Of a DNA stretch of 17,112 nucleotides, positions 9,266-17,112 are shown piece by piece. The stretch is from Dictyocoela muelleri. Taxonomy: Eukaryota; Microsporidia. The DNA is taken from positions 1-17,112 of the forward strand of contig SDVU01000219.1 of the NCBI GenBank assembly GCA_016256075.1, given 5' to 3'. Both the position numbers and the translations under genes were made by a program. Below the pieces are notes generated by a model that was not told the origin of the DNA, ran no database searches, and saw only the letters and a program-made list of their open reading frames with translations. How positions within the stretch are numbered: position 1 is the first letter of the stretch; every line of letters begins with the position of its first letter.

Positions 9266-9606
9266 CTTTAGGGTTTTATAATGAACCAATCGGTAGACCA
9301 TAGTAGATATACTATCCTCCTGTACAAGACCTATAATTGGAAGATCTCAAAACATAGGGGAAAAGTTGTGACACTGGATCTGTGTAAACAATCTAGTTTA
9401 TCGCAAAGTCAGTGTGTTGTTTCTTTTCTTGATAGATACATCTTCTTCAAATTCGAAGAGTGATGCAAAGAAACTATGACAGGGCTTTCGATTTCTATAT
9501 TGACCCTCCAAGTTACTTGATTAATAAGAAAGAAAAGATCAGGAGGATCGAAAAATCAATTCGTCATGTCAAACTCATAACTAAAGAGCGTTATAAGTCT
9601 GTATAA
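9262..9606 (+). pseudogene. LINE ORF1 tail, piece B
   Basis: The first 70 bases match the end of LINE piece A (6681-6752). A 60-codon open segment at 9281-9463 contains HSRYTILLYKTYNWKISKH. The coding signal then moves to another frame at about 9462-9606, with RAFDFYIDPPSYLINKKEK and RIEKSIRHVKLITKERYKSV, ending at a TAA at 9604-9606. This stop lies 21 bases before the ATG of ORF2, the usual compact spacing of two LINE ORFs. The protein family is not recognised; assignment to ORF1 is by position. Confidence 0.55.
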
Positions 9607-9627
9607 AAACATATCATCTGATAGGGG

Positions 9628-11588
9628 ATGACAGACAGACTCAAATCTATTACCTTTAATATCAACGGAGAATTTAGTAAAAGAGAAGACTTCTACCTGC
9701 TACTGGACATATACAATCCGGTTATCGTAGATCTGAAATAAAATATGTCCACAAAGGCATGAATTTTTTATTGCAAGGCTATGCGAGTATCATAGCCGGA
9801 AAGTCAAGCTGCGCAGGATTGCGCGGTATAGTTTTGGGGGTGTGAATATAAGAGCAGAATGATGCTTAGCGAGTATAAAGCTGGCGACAATTACTAGCGG
9901 GCGTTGTTTAATGCCTGTACCAGGGTAAAAAACTGTTTACACTTCTTGTGTTAAACGTTTATATTCCTAATGCAGACAGCTTAGAAAAAGGGGGCATATG
10001 TGTGTTAGCATGTTTCTTTCGCAAACAGAACATTAAGTCGAAGTTTGAGGAAAAGTTCTGCTTTATATTGCTACTGAAATCCTATAAGGTCAACTATCTT
10101 CTTCTTTGTAAGAAGTTATCTTTAAATTATGACTTTCTGACCTTGGTTCTCCGATGTGAGTAACAATTCGAATCGTAATATAAGATGTATAGACATCTTT
10201 GAATCTATGGCAAGAAGTATTTACCTTGACTAAGAGATTTTACGCCTTTATGATATCTCTGACACCTATATAGTGGTAGCTAATAAAATTTTCTATTATT
10301 GAAACCCTTCTAAAAGCTTTTGTTATCTTCTATAGAAAGAAGTCGAATTTGTCAAAGTAGATTTTTACATAACAACCTCTGTGAAATATTATAGATCTCT
10401 ACTGAATCGATTTTTATAGAAGAATTCGTTAGTACTTTTTGGGAGTAAATAAAGATCTATCTTTTGACAACACTATATTTTTCAAAAAAAATGCAAGCGA
10501 AGAACTCTATATAGTCAAAAACGAAAAGTTATCCTAAAACGAAGGGGTTGTTCGTTTTGTACGACAGAGAAATTTCAATAAATCAGCCTATAACAATTGT
10601 CAAAGACTGTGAACTCGATGAAAATAGTAAATAAAAAGCAACGGCAATAAGATTATCTAGGTTTTGGGATTAAAGCATTTATAAAGAATCAAGGGCGGAA
10701 CTGTAGTCTCGGATTTCTTTGATAAAACGAATAAAATGTGAGATAGTTAGAAAAACTTTTTTAACAGGATAGAATAATAGGTTTTTCACGATAGATCAGT
10801 GAAACCTGGAAATCGGATTTCCGAGAGCATTGCGTCGACCTATTAGGACATAGTTATTGTCAATCTTATTATTAAGAACCAAAGATGGTAGTTCGAAATC
10901 TTGATAGCTGCAATGAAAGTCTTAACTGGACCGAAGTACTGGTCGCCTTAAAAAGCACTGAACGAGAAAAGGCGCCAGAGATAGAGAAATTCAACTAGAC
11001 TTCTTGAAAGCAATTCAAACAGGCATCAGATGTGAGAAGCTATCTCGAGGTATCTACCACCTACTTACCTCTGTATTTATAAAATAAAAATTCCTTCGAC
11101 ATGGAACACCTCAGTAATAATTCCAGTTCCTAATAAAAAATACTTTAGTATATGTGATGAATCTTATTTTTTTGTTTAATACCACATTTAAACTTATTAG
11201 TAAGGTGTTTTTTCTATAGACTCTTTGAAATATGTGAGAGAAATAGGATTATCATAGAGGCACAACCCGAGTTTAGAGGTTTGGAAGAATGTGTACGCCA
11301 AGCGACGAGTATTTATGAAATTATAAAGAGTATACAACTTAAGATAGAAGCAACTTTTGTTACTTTTCTGTATTTCTCCAAAGCATATAATAGATTGCCA
11401 CATGCTGGAAACACTTCTTATAAAGCGTTTAGGTTTCCATTAAAAATTGTATCGTTTCATCGAAGCGCTCTACAAAACACAAAGTGTTCCGTAAAAATAA
11501 AATGGTCTATCAGTGAGTTATATTGTACGAAGTTTGTGTTAGGGTGAGATTTCTAATTTTATCTATGCTTTTTAACCGATATTCTTTA
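9628..11588 (+). pseudogene. LINE ORF2, endonuclease and first half of reverse transcriptase
   Basis: Encodes the enzyme pair that drives target-primed reverse transcription. ORF2 starts at ATG 9628 with MTDRLKSITFNINGEF, the N-terminal block of an AP-type endonuclease (FNING with the metal-site Asn). NVYIPNADSLEKG at 9951-9991 is another endonuclease block. At about 10890-10985, SWTEVL-like sequence (NWTEVLVALKSTEREKAPE) is the usual linker into the RT. RT blocks follow: TWNTSVIIPVPNK at 11099-11137, then EECVRQATSIYEIIKSIQ (about 11284-11337), FSKAYNRLPH at 11374-11403 (the catalytic-Asp block, where the family has DFSKAYDxVPH, so Asp is replaced by Asn here) and VRVRFLILSMLFN from 11538 (family GVRQGxPLSPxLFN). 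Many stops and frame changes make it non-functional. A Merlin-type transposon interrupts it after 11588. The clade is not assigned. Confidence 0.9.
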
Positions 11589-12753
11589 ATAAAATGGTTA
11601 GAGTAAAGGTTACTACCTTTTATTAAATTTTTAAAAAAAAATTAAAAATTTAAATAAAAAAAATAAAAAAATAAAAAATTTTAAAAATAAAAAAAATCAT
11701 AAAATTTTATTAAAAATGTAGCAATAACCAAATTAATGTTTATTTTTAAAAAAAATATTCGGAATTTCAATAAATATTGAAAAATATTCGGAATGTGTTG
11801 CATTCAAAATATATCTTCCATAAAAAGTATATTTAATGAGTATTTATCAATATTTTTTCTCTGTACTCCATCTTCTTTTTTGCTCTCGTATTTTCAAAAG
11901 TGAACCAAAAGCCATCTATATTGTTCGTGTGAGTACCGTCAATACATTTTAAATCCCTCGGAATGAATTAAAATTTTATGGAATAAATTTGGATTTCTAC
12001 AGACACTTGGATATTAAGGGTGTCCGTCAGTGTGTAATTGGATACATACCCACATTTTTTATCCAAATACTTAGTTTAAGTATCTACCTCTCGATATTTT
12101 TTTCTTTTCAACATGAATTTATTTTTTCTTTTAAATATATTGCCCCCAGTAACCTAATAGTGTTCTCCGTTTCATCTTCAGTATTAGTATGGTTTCTTAT
12201 TATGCCTCTCCTGCTTAAAATTGTTGAATCTGCATCTACAACTTTATTTAAGCCACCTAAAAAAAATGGTCTTTTATTTAAATATTTTCGTAAAAAATAT
12301 TGACTTTCTTTTTTTATCCGATATAGTTGCATCAGATAGGCTGTGATACAAATAAATCTGATTTCAACTTATTCCGACAATAATAAAATATATAATATGA
12401 ATTAAATAATTTATTTGAAGTTTTGGAATTTATTAATCTTTTCCTATTTCTGCAATTCGCTGCTGTGCAACTATAAATTAATTTACTATGATGTTAATTG
12501 AAAATTTTTGGCTCTGATAATTCGTTACATTTTATGCAATCAATTTTGATCGAGACTATATCGTTTGCGATTAAAAAAATCCATTAGTGTATATATATCC
12601 GAGAAAATTTTTTCGGTTGCTTTTTAAAACATGGGGTGTTTATTTTTTTAAAAATAAAAATGGCATTTCTTTAGAAAAATGGCCAGATTTTTTGGTTATT
12701 TTTCTAAATAAGACGCTTTCAATCTCTACATTAATTACTTATTTGATAAAATG
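11589..12753 (-). mobile_element. Merlin-type DNA transposon inserted in the LINE reverse transcriptase, with 8-bp target duplication
   Basis: The insert spans 11597-12745 (1149 bp) between direct copies of ATAAAATG at 11589-11596 and 12746-12753, the duplication size known for Merlin elements (8-9 bp). Taking out the insert and one copy joins the LINE reading frame without a shift (left ..SLIK, right CVIYIGYKN..). Terminal inverted repeats are weak: GTTAGAGTAAAGG at the left against CAAATAAGTAATT inverted from the right. The flanks of the transposase are extremely AT-rich, and 11752-11799 holds two copies of ATATTCGGAAT about 30 bp apart. Confidence 0.8.
11833..12584 (-). pseudogene. Merlin (IS1016/ISXO2-like) transposase, decayed
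   Basis: DDE-type cut-and-paste transposase read on the minus strand. A candidate ATG is at 12584-12582. Zinc-ribbon residues come first: IDCIKC at about 12550, then YSCTAANCRNRKRLINSKT at about 12475-12420. The open segment 12332-12108 holds FFLGGLNKVVDADST (family VVEIDES, first Asp at 12230-12228), then RRGIIRNHTNTEDETE and LLGAIYLKEK. Next comes LHTDGHP with the second Asp at 12028-12026, then HSEGFK, then GTHTNNIDGFWF at about 11930-11895 (family hTNxIEGxW). The final frame ends at a TAA at 11835-11833. The third catalytic Glu position is an Asp here (11916-11914). Spacings are about 67 codons between the Asp residues and 37 to the last, which fits Merlin. Length near 250 codons is close to the usual 260-280. 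Several stops and frame changes inactivate it. The plus-strand open frame 11989-12303, which looks like a membrane protein, is its shadow. Confidence 0.9.
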
Positions 12754-14160
12754 CGTTATTTACATTGGATATAAAAATATTCCGGTGATTTTATTTGCTG
12801 ATGACGGATTTTTACTTGCAGATTCGGTAGAAAAAATGCAAAAAAAATATTTTTGGAGGTTCTATGATTGGTGTACGCTGGGATATACCGATAAAAATTG
12901 AGAAGTGTGTAAATATTATTGTGAGCGTCGTTAGAGAATATACCTTCAACTTACGAGGTTCTGTGATGCCGAGAGTTGTGTTAATACTTATATAGGGTTG
13001 CCGATCGATGAAAATGTAAACATATCGACTATCATAACTGATAGTAAAGATAATTTCCGCAAGCTTATTCTTCATTGCAGCCATTCCTAAAGAAAAAACA
13101 TGTTCAACAGCCAGTAAAGTCACTATTGATTAAGGGTTTCCTCTTGCCAATAACAACATACGAGTGTGATCTCTACATAATGACTGACCTCAGAGTCAAG
13201 CCTCTACAGAAGTTTGTCGATAATGCTATTAAAGATACATGACAGCATCCTTTAATCTCTGTAGAGCCTTAGAATACGAAGAATTGAATCTTGAAACCTT
13301 GTCTATTCGAGCAGCAGAGACATGAATAAAAGTTTACTCCAGGTAGACTCAGTCTAAGACTTACATGGCGCTTTTATTATTATCAGAGTTTAAAGAACGA
13401 AAAAAACACAAAGAAAACTTGTACTGAAAAGTGGCTCCCCAGGTATCTTGAAAACATATTTTTTGAGATCTGACGTGGGCTTATGTATAACCAAAGCACT
13501 TGTGCGTATGCATCTACTCTATTTAAACCCCGATCGAGGACCAGTTCAAGGGTTAGGAATGCTGGTGAGTTTGAACATAAATTATATCGGGAAGCCGGAA
13601 TTTCCAAGAAAGTGAGAAGGTTCAATTGTTTATGGAGAGGCTAAAAAGCCCTGATGAAATTCAGATTCGGTTGTTTCAAGATGATCTATCAACAAGGGTG
13701 TTATATCGTATCCACGGGTATATAAAGAAATCAGCGTATATTGTGGAGATAACGTAAATGAGACTTTTATAGAGTTCTTTTGGTTCTGTATACGTATGAT
13801 TTACTAGAGACCCGGCTTATAAATTGATAATAGCAGATTATGTCTGTCATTTTTGCATTTATGAGGTCAGTAAATATAACAAATCACCTTTTACGAGGCG
13901 CTCTAATCTGGGTACTCTAGGGAATAGGGTTTGATGTACATGTTCAGTACAGGTTATGTTTATGATAGTCTCGGCGTAATGCCTAACTACGGGTTTTCCG
14001 ATTTGTATGCAAATCCTGTCGGAAGTGATTTTTCGTAAAATATAGCCACAGGGAACTAAATGTATAAGACTAAAGTTGGCGACAAATCGCTGGGCTCGAT
14101 CTTGAATAACGAAAAAAACGTCTTTCGGGAAAAAAGATGAATTTTTTATCTGGAAAAACG
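12754..14160 (+). pseudogene. LINE ORF2, second half of reverse transcriptase and C-terminal region
   Basis: This continues the RT to the right of the Merlin insertion. VILFADDGFLLADSVEKMQ holds the catalytic FADD at 12794-12805, still carrying both Asp residues. It is followed by YDWC (about 12860) and KIEKCVNIIV (about 12895-12924), the family's WCxKWxMxxNxxKC block in two frames, and YIGLPIDENVN (about 12990-13020). Then TYECDLYIMTDLRVK with LRVKPLQKFVDNA (13186-13226), RALEYEELNLETLSIRAAET (about 13262-13322), YMALLLLSEFKERKK (about 13360-13405), and EKVQLFMERLKSPDEIQ with DDLSTRVLYRIHGYIKKSAY (about 13612-13740). A CHFC pair near 13843 may be the remains of a C-terminal zinc knuckle. Coding-like composition ends near 14160, where AT-rich DNA resumes; there is no clear poly(A) or target duplication. 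Opposite-strand open frames 12812-13123, 13383-13625 and 13859-14164 are shadows. Confidence 0.85.
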
Positions 14161-14797
14161 ACAAAAAATATAATACTAAAATTTATTTATTAACAAAATT
14201 ATTATTTATGAAAAATATTATAATACATTAAATATTTTTTAAATTATTAAGAGAAAATTATATAAAAACATTTAATTTATTGTAAATTATTCAATTAAAT
14301 ATTCAATATTTACTCCATATTTTTTAAAATCCACAGTTATAATAACGGCTATAATTGAAAAATAATTATTTAGAATTTTTTATCATTAATCATATTTTGA
14401 TTATCAAAGTAAGTCTAAATTTACACTACTAAAAAATATATTTCTTTTTCTTATCATTTTCTTTTTAAAACAAATTATCAAAAAATTTATCAACCTAAAT
14501 TAGAAATTTTACAATATGTCAAATTTGTTGATTAAAAATTTTAAAATGTTTTATTAGTCAACTTGTAAAATAATCCCTTAAATTATTTTTTTAAAAGAGA
14601 CCTTAAATCTTGTATGAATAAAAAAATAAGTGGTTTAAAATATTTTAGTTTTTATATTTTTTTTATAAAAAAATAGTGTTCATTGTTGCACTCAATAATG
14701 ACGGGTGACAATTATGACCAGCCACATAAAAATGTTTAAAATAATGTTAAGTAATCATTTGAACTATATTTAAGTTTTTTTCTAAAAATTATGTATG
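14161..14797. other. AT-rich spacer
   Basis: Strongly AT-rich sequence with homopolymer runs between the LINE and the palindrome cluster. I see no gene, no RNA and no clear repeat. Confidence 0.5.
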
Positions 14798-15924
14798 ACT
14801 CTTTTCATTAAGACCCTCGCAGCCAATTGTGCCCGTAATAAATTTAAAATAAATTTTTAAAAAATTAAGCATAAAAAATATACTTGTGTAAAATTGAAGA
14901 ATAATTGTGTCCGGGCAATATTTTTTTAATAGTTATAGAACGATTTTTTGTAAACTTATAGAGCCATTTTTTTAAAGTTATAGACCCATTTTCAAGTTAT
15001 AGACCCCATTTCATTTGTTATAGACACATTTCTATCGTACTTATAGAACATTTCTTTCAGACATATAGATACATTCTTTGAGACTTATAGACACATTTTT
15101 ATGGCGTTATAGATATATTTTGCTAAAGTTATATATTATCCGCGTAAATTCACAACTAAAAAATTGTTTTTTACCACTATTTTCTATCCTTATTTATAAA
15201 ACTTATTTAGTAACCATTATTTTCTACAACATATTTTTTACCTTCTATTTTATGTCTCTTTTTTACACTTATTTTTTAATCCTTATTTTCTATCTCTTAT
15301 TTTTTAGCTCATTTTTTATTCCTTATTTAACCCCTTATAAGCCTTATTTTTTATCAAAGGTAAAAAAATAAGAATTGAGCAGTTAAGAAAATAAGGGTTA
15401 AAAATAAAAGTAAAAAATAATAGATAGAAAATAGGGATTAAAAATGAAGGTAAAAAAAGAGACATAAAATAGAAGGTAAAAAATATGGGGTAAAAAATAA
15501 TGGTCACAAATAGGTTTTATAAATAATGGTAGATTTTAATGGTAAAAAAAAATAGTTAAATGATGTGAATTTTCGCATATAATAAATAAATTTAGCAAAA
15601 TATATCTATAACTCCATAAAAATGTGTCTATAAGTCTCAAAGAAATGTATCTATATGTCTGCAAGAAATGTGTCTATAAGTCCGAAATAAAAGTGTCTAT
15701 AACAATAAAAAAAAAGATCTATAACTTGAACAATAGGTCTATAAGTTTTAAAATGAGTCTATGAGTTTAGAAAAAATCGTTCTATAACTATTAAAAAACT
15801 ATATTGCGTGGACACAATTGTTTTTCAATTTTACACAACTATATTTTTTATGCTTAATTTTTTAAAAAATTCTTTTGAATTTATTACGGACACAATTGGC
15901 TGTGAGAATCTTAATGAAAAGAGT
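14798..15924. mobile_element. Large foldback element with 22-bp-periodic repeats in both arms
   Basis: Arms of about 560 bp are inverted copies, from ACTCTTTTCATTAAGA at 14798 to TCTTAATGAAAAGAGT at 15924, meeting near 15356 (TTATTTTTTATC, loop AAA, GGTAAAAAAATAA). Similarity is perhaps 75-85 percent by eye. The outer 100 bp contain CAGCCAATTGTG and TTAAGCATAAAAAATATA. The middle of the left arm has nine copies of TTATAGAnnCATTT starting at 14933, 14956, 14978, 14997, 15018, 15041, 15063, 15085 and 15107. The right arm carries the inverted set at about 15604-15796. The inner part repeats a TTATTTTTTAnnCC-like unit. Open frames 15078-15371 and 15316-15507 arise from these low-complexity arms and are not genes. 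No transposase is present. Confidence 0.85.
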
Positions 15925-15930
15925 GTTCTC

Positions 15931-16247
15931 ACCCGGCCCAAAGACCCACCCCCTAAAAAGAGTAAAGTCCGTTTCCTTTGAGAATACAACATGATTATTA
16001 TTTGAAATAATTTCTAAATGACAAGATCTTTCGAAATATAAAAGAATAATATCATAATAAGATTTTATAGAGGGTTTCTAAAATTGCGCTCTGCGACAAT
16101 TTTAAGACCCTCCATAAAATCTTCTTATGATATTATTCTTTCATATTTAAAAATATCTTGTCATATCGAGATTATTTCAAATAAGAATCATGTTTTATGC
16201 ACAAAAAAATAGGATGCTACCTTTTTTAGAGAGTCAGGTGGCCGGGT
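15931..16247. mobile_element. Foldback element, 317 bp
   Basis: Outer ends ACCCGGCC at 15931-15938 and GGCCGGGT at 16240-16247 are inverted. The outer 60 bp pair weakly, while the inner arms (AACATGATT at about 15988, through TTTGAAATAAT, ATGACAAGAT, AGAATAATATCAT and GATTTTATAGAGGG) pair well. The centre near 16091 has the small stem CGC-TCT-GCG. It begins six bases after the end of the preceding foldback element. No coding sequence and no matching target duplication were seen. Confidence 0.75.
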
Positions 16248-16304
16248 CCATAAGTTACTTTTATGCTTAAGAAAAAAATGATAAATCGCACTTAAAATGT
16301 ATCA

Positions 16305-16346
16305 GTAATTTTGAGGAGAAGAAAAACTAGAAGAATAAATGATGTG
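16305..16346 (+). repeat. Partial direct copy of the arm of the last palindrome
   Basis: AATTTTGAGGAGAAGAAAAA at 16310 onward matches AATTTTGAGGAAAATAAAAA at 16532 onward, and the match continues to GATGTG in both, at about 80 percent over 40 bases. It therefore also matches the right arm of that palindrome in inverted orientation. This suggests a truncated older copy of the same foldback family just left of the small palindrome at 16351-16499. Confidence 0.6.
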
Positions 16347-16350
16347 TTAA

Positions 16351-16499
16351 ATTTTATGTATATGAATGATATTAAATTTATATTTTCAAAAAGATTAAAA
16401 ATTATACATTTACTAAATTTGGCTTTGCCAAATTTAGTAAATAATTGGTTTTTAATCAATTTAAAAATATAAATTAAATATCATTCATCAACATAAAAT
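16351..16499. mobile_element. Small foldback element, 149 bp, flanked by TTAA
   Basis: Arms of about 73 bp begin ATTTTATGTATATGAATGAT and pair with ATCATTCATCAACATAAAAT. They meet exactly at the centre 16425 in AAATTTGGC-TTT-GCCAAATTT. TTAA lies on both sides (16347-16350 and 16500-16503), and inverted similarity stops one base beyond. That is what a TTAA target duplication would look like, but TTAA is itself palindromic, so it could simply be part of the arms. No coding sequence. Confidence 0.75.
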
Positions 16500-16800
16500 T
16501 TAACGGTACTAACACGCTTTAGGGACGCCCGAAATTTTGAGGAAAATAAAAACTGAAAAAGAAAAGATGTGCCTAATAATCTGGGGATTACTAATCCTAA
16601 AAAAATTTTTTCATTTTTTTAATATAATATATTTTTTCTTAATTTGGCTTTGCAAAATCAAGAAAAAATATAATATTAAAAAAATGAAAAATTGTATTTC
16701 AGGATTAGTAATCCCCAGATTATTAGGCACATCTTTTCTTTTTTCAGTTTTTATTTTCCTCAAAATTTCAGGCGTCCCTAAAGCGGTTGGCAAGTTAAAC
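16500..16800. mobile_element. Foldback element, about 300 bp
   Basis: Strong arms run from CGCTTTAGGGACGCC at 16515 to GGCGTCCCTAAAGCG at 16785 with few differences, centred exactly at 16650. Weaker pairing extends outward to TTAAC (16500-16504) and GTTAA (16794-16798). The arms share CCTAATAATCTGGGGATTAC and AAAATTTTGAGG-type blocks. The loop (AATTTGGCTTTGCAAAAT) resembles that of the small palindrome next door. Open frames 16537-16833 and 16611-16802 are read-through of the two arms and are not genes. Confidence 0.85.
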
Positions 16801-16869
16801 ACCTTCTTAAGAAATTTTTTTAATTTTTTTTAATAAAAAAACACCCCTCACGAAGAGATTAAATCGTAG

Positions 16870-17112
16870 GTAGACCATGAATTCTTTAATTATATTGGGT
16901 CAAATGATAATATTATTGAACTAATGCAAAATTTAGGGTCGGTACCGAATAAAAAAAGATGTACGACTTGCAAAAAAATACATGAAAATTGTTAAAACTA
17001 ACAAATATAATGTTGCCCATGGGTGGTATTGCACACCATGTAAAAAATATATAACCGTAGTCAGTGATTGTGATTTGAAAAATACAAAAATATCACCATT
17101 TGTGTTTTTTAA
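16870..17112 (+). pseudogene. Merlin-type transposase, N-terminal part, cut by window end
   Basis: This is the zinc-ribbon N-terminus of a Merlin (IS1016/ISXO2-like) transposase. The first frame, open from 16870 with its first ATG at 16924, reads EFFNYIGSNDNIIELMQ then SVPNKKRCTTCKK, with a CxxC pair at 16960-16971. Immediately after, the coding signal moves to the frame of 16982, which stays open to the window end: IVKTNKYNVAHGWYCTPCKK (second CxxC pair at 17030-17041), then YITVVSDCDLKNTKISPF. The shift coincides with a run of seven A at 16972-16978; one A fewer would keep a single frame, so either a recent one-base change or a homopolymer sequencing error explains it. Otherwise there is no stop in this part, unlike the Merlin copy at 11833-12584. 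The catalytic domain lies beyond the window. Just upstream (16801-16869) is AT-rich DNA where a terminal repeat would be expected, but none could be confirmed. Confidence 0.75.

Noticed and set aside
11989-12303. 104-codon open frame with membrane-like segments
   Set aside because: It lies antisense to the Merlin transposase motifs (VDADST, TDGHP, TNNIDGFW) and lacks an ATG start; its hydrophobicity comes from the T-rich complement of a Lys/Asn-rich protein.
13859-14164. 101-codon minus-strand open frame
   Set aside because: It overlaps the 3' part of the LINE on the opposite strand and shows no family motif. A C-terminal LINE region on the plus strand explains the composition better, though this last 300 bp is the least certain part of the LINE.
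15078-15507. Two overlapping hydrophobic open frames on opposite strands
   Set aside because: They are the two arms of a palindrome read in opposite directions, with low-complexity Phe/Leu/Tyr content.
14798-16800. CRISPR array or replication origin
   Set aside because: The repeats are inverted arms with unequal spacers and no direct-repeat and spacer pattern; an origin cannot be supported from sequence alone in an AT-rich eukaryotic region.
16537-16833. Open frames on both strands with near-identical sense
   Set aside because: They are mirror images produced by the foldback element; neither resembles a protein family.

Overview
The window looks like a stretch of an AT-rich, repeat-inflated eukaryotic genome, most plausibly a microsporidian of the expanded-genome type. 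This is inferred from the combination of MULE-type and Merlin-type DNA transposases, an APE-type LINE and a retroviral-type integrase relic in very AT-rich DNA; it is not proven by any host gene. I find no convincing host protein gene, rRNA or complete tRNA in 17 kb. Almost everything recognisable is a transposable element or its debris, and many elements sit inside other elements.

Left part (1-3.2 kb): the tail of a broken retroviral-type integrase (about 3-1002), a short diverged direct repeat (1055-1323), a SINE-like repeat with a tRNA-like head on the minus strand (about 1558-1968), a three-unit tandem repeat (2292-2365) and an unidentified coding-like remnant (about 2604-2967).

Middle part (3.4-14.2 kb): LINE debris of relatively high G+C. 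A first piece (about 3389-6752) carries ORF1-like sequence and is interrupted by a 928-bp transposon (5040-5967) with hairpin-forming terminal inverted repeats and a perfect 8-bp target duplication. A second piece (about 9262-14160) carries the ORF1 tail, then ORF2 with AP endonuclease and reverse transcriptase. Its reverse transcriptase is interrupted by a Merlin-type transposon on the opposite strand (11597-12745), flanked by an 8-bp duplication, whose removal restores the RT reading frame. The two LINE pieces overlap by about 70 diverged bases. Between them lie a long near-perfect palindrome (6870-7209), a decayed MULE transposase on the minus strand (7279-8790) split by a second copy of the SINE-like repeat (7695-8128), and a 26-bp tandem repeat (9189-9265).

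Right part (14.2-17.1 kb): four long palindromes nearly back to back (14798-15924, 15931-16247, 16351-16499, 16500-16800). The first has about nine copies of a 22-bp-spaced motif in each arm. A second Merlin-type transposase starts near the right edge (16870 to end, cut by the window). The longest open frames inside the palindromes and on the strand opposite the transposases are artefacts. The order of events that can be read is: LINE, then Merlin and the 928-bp element into LINE; MULE, then SINE into MULE.
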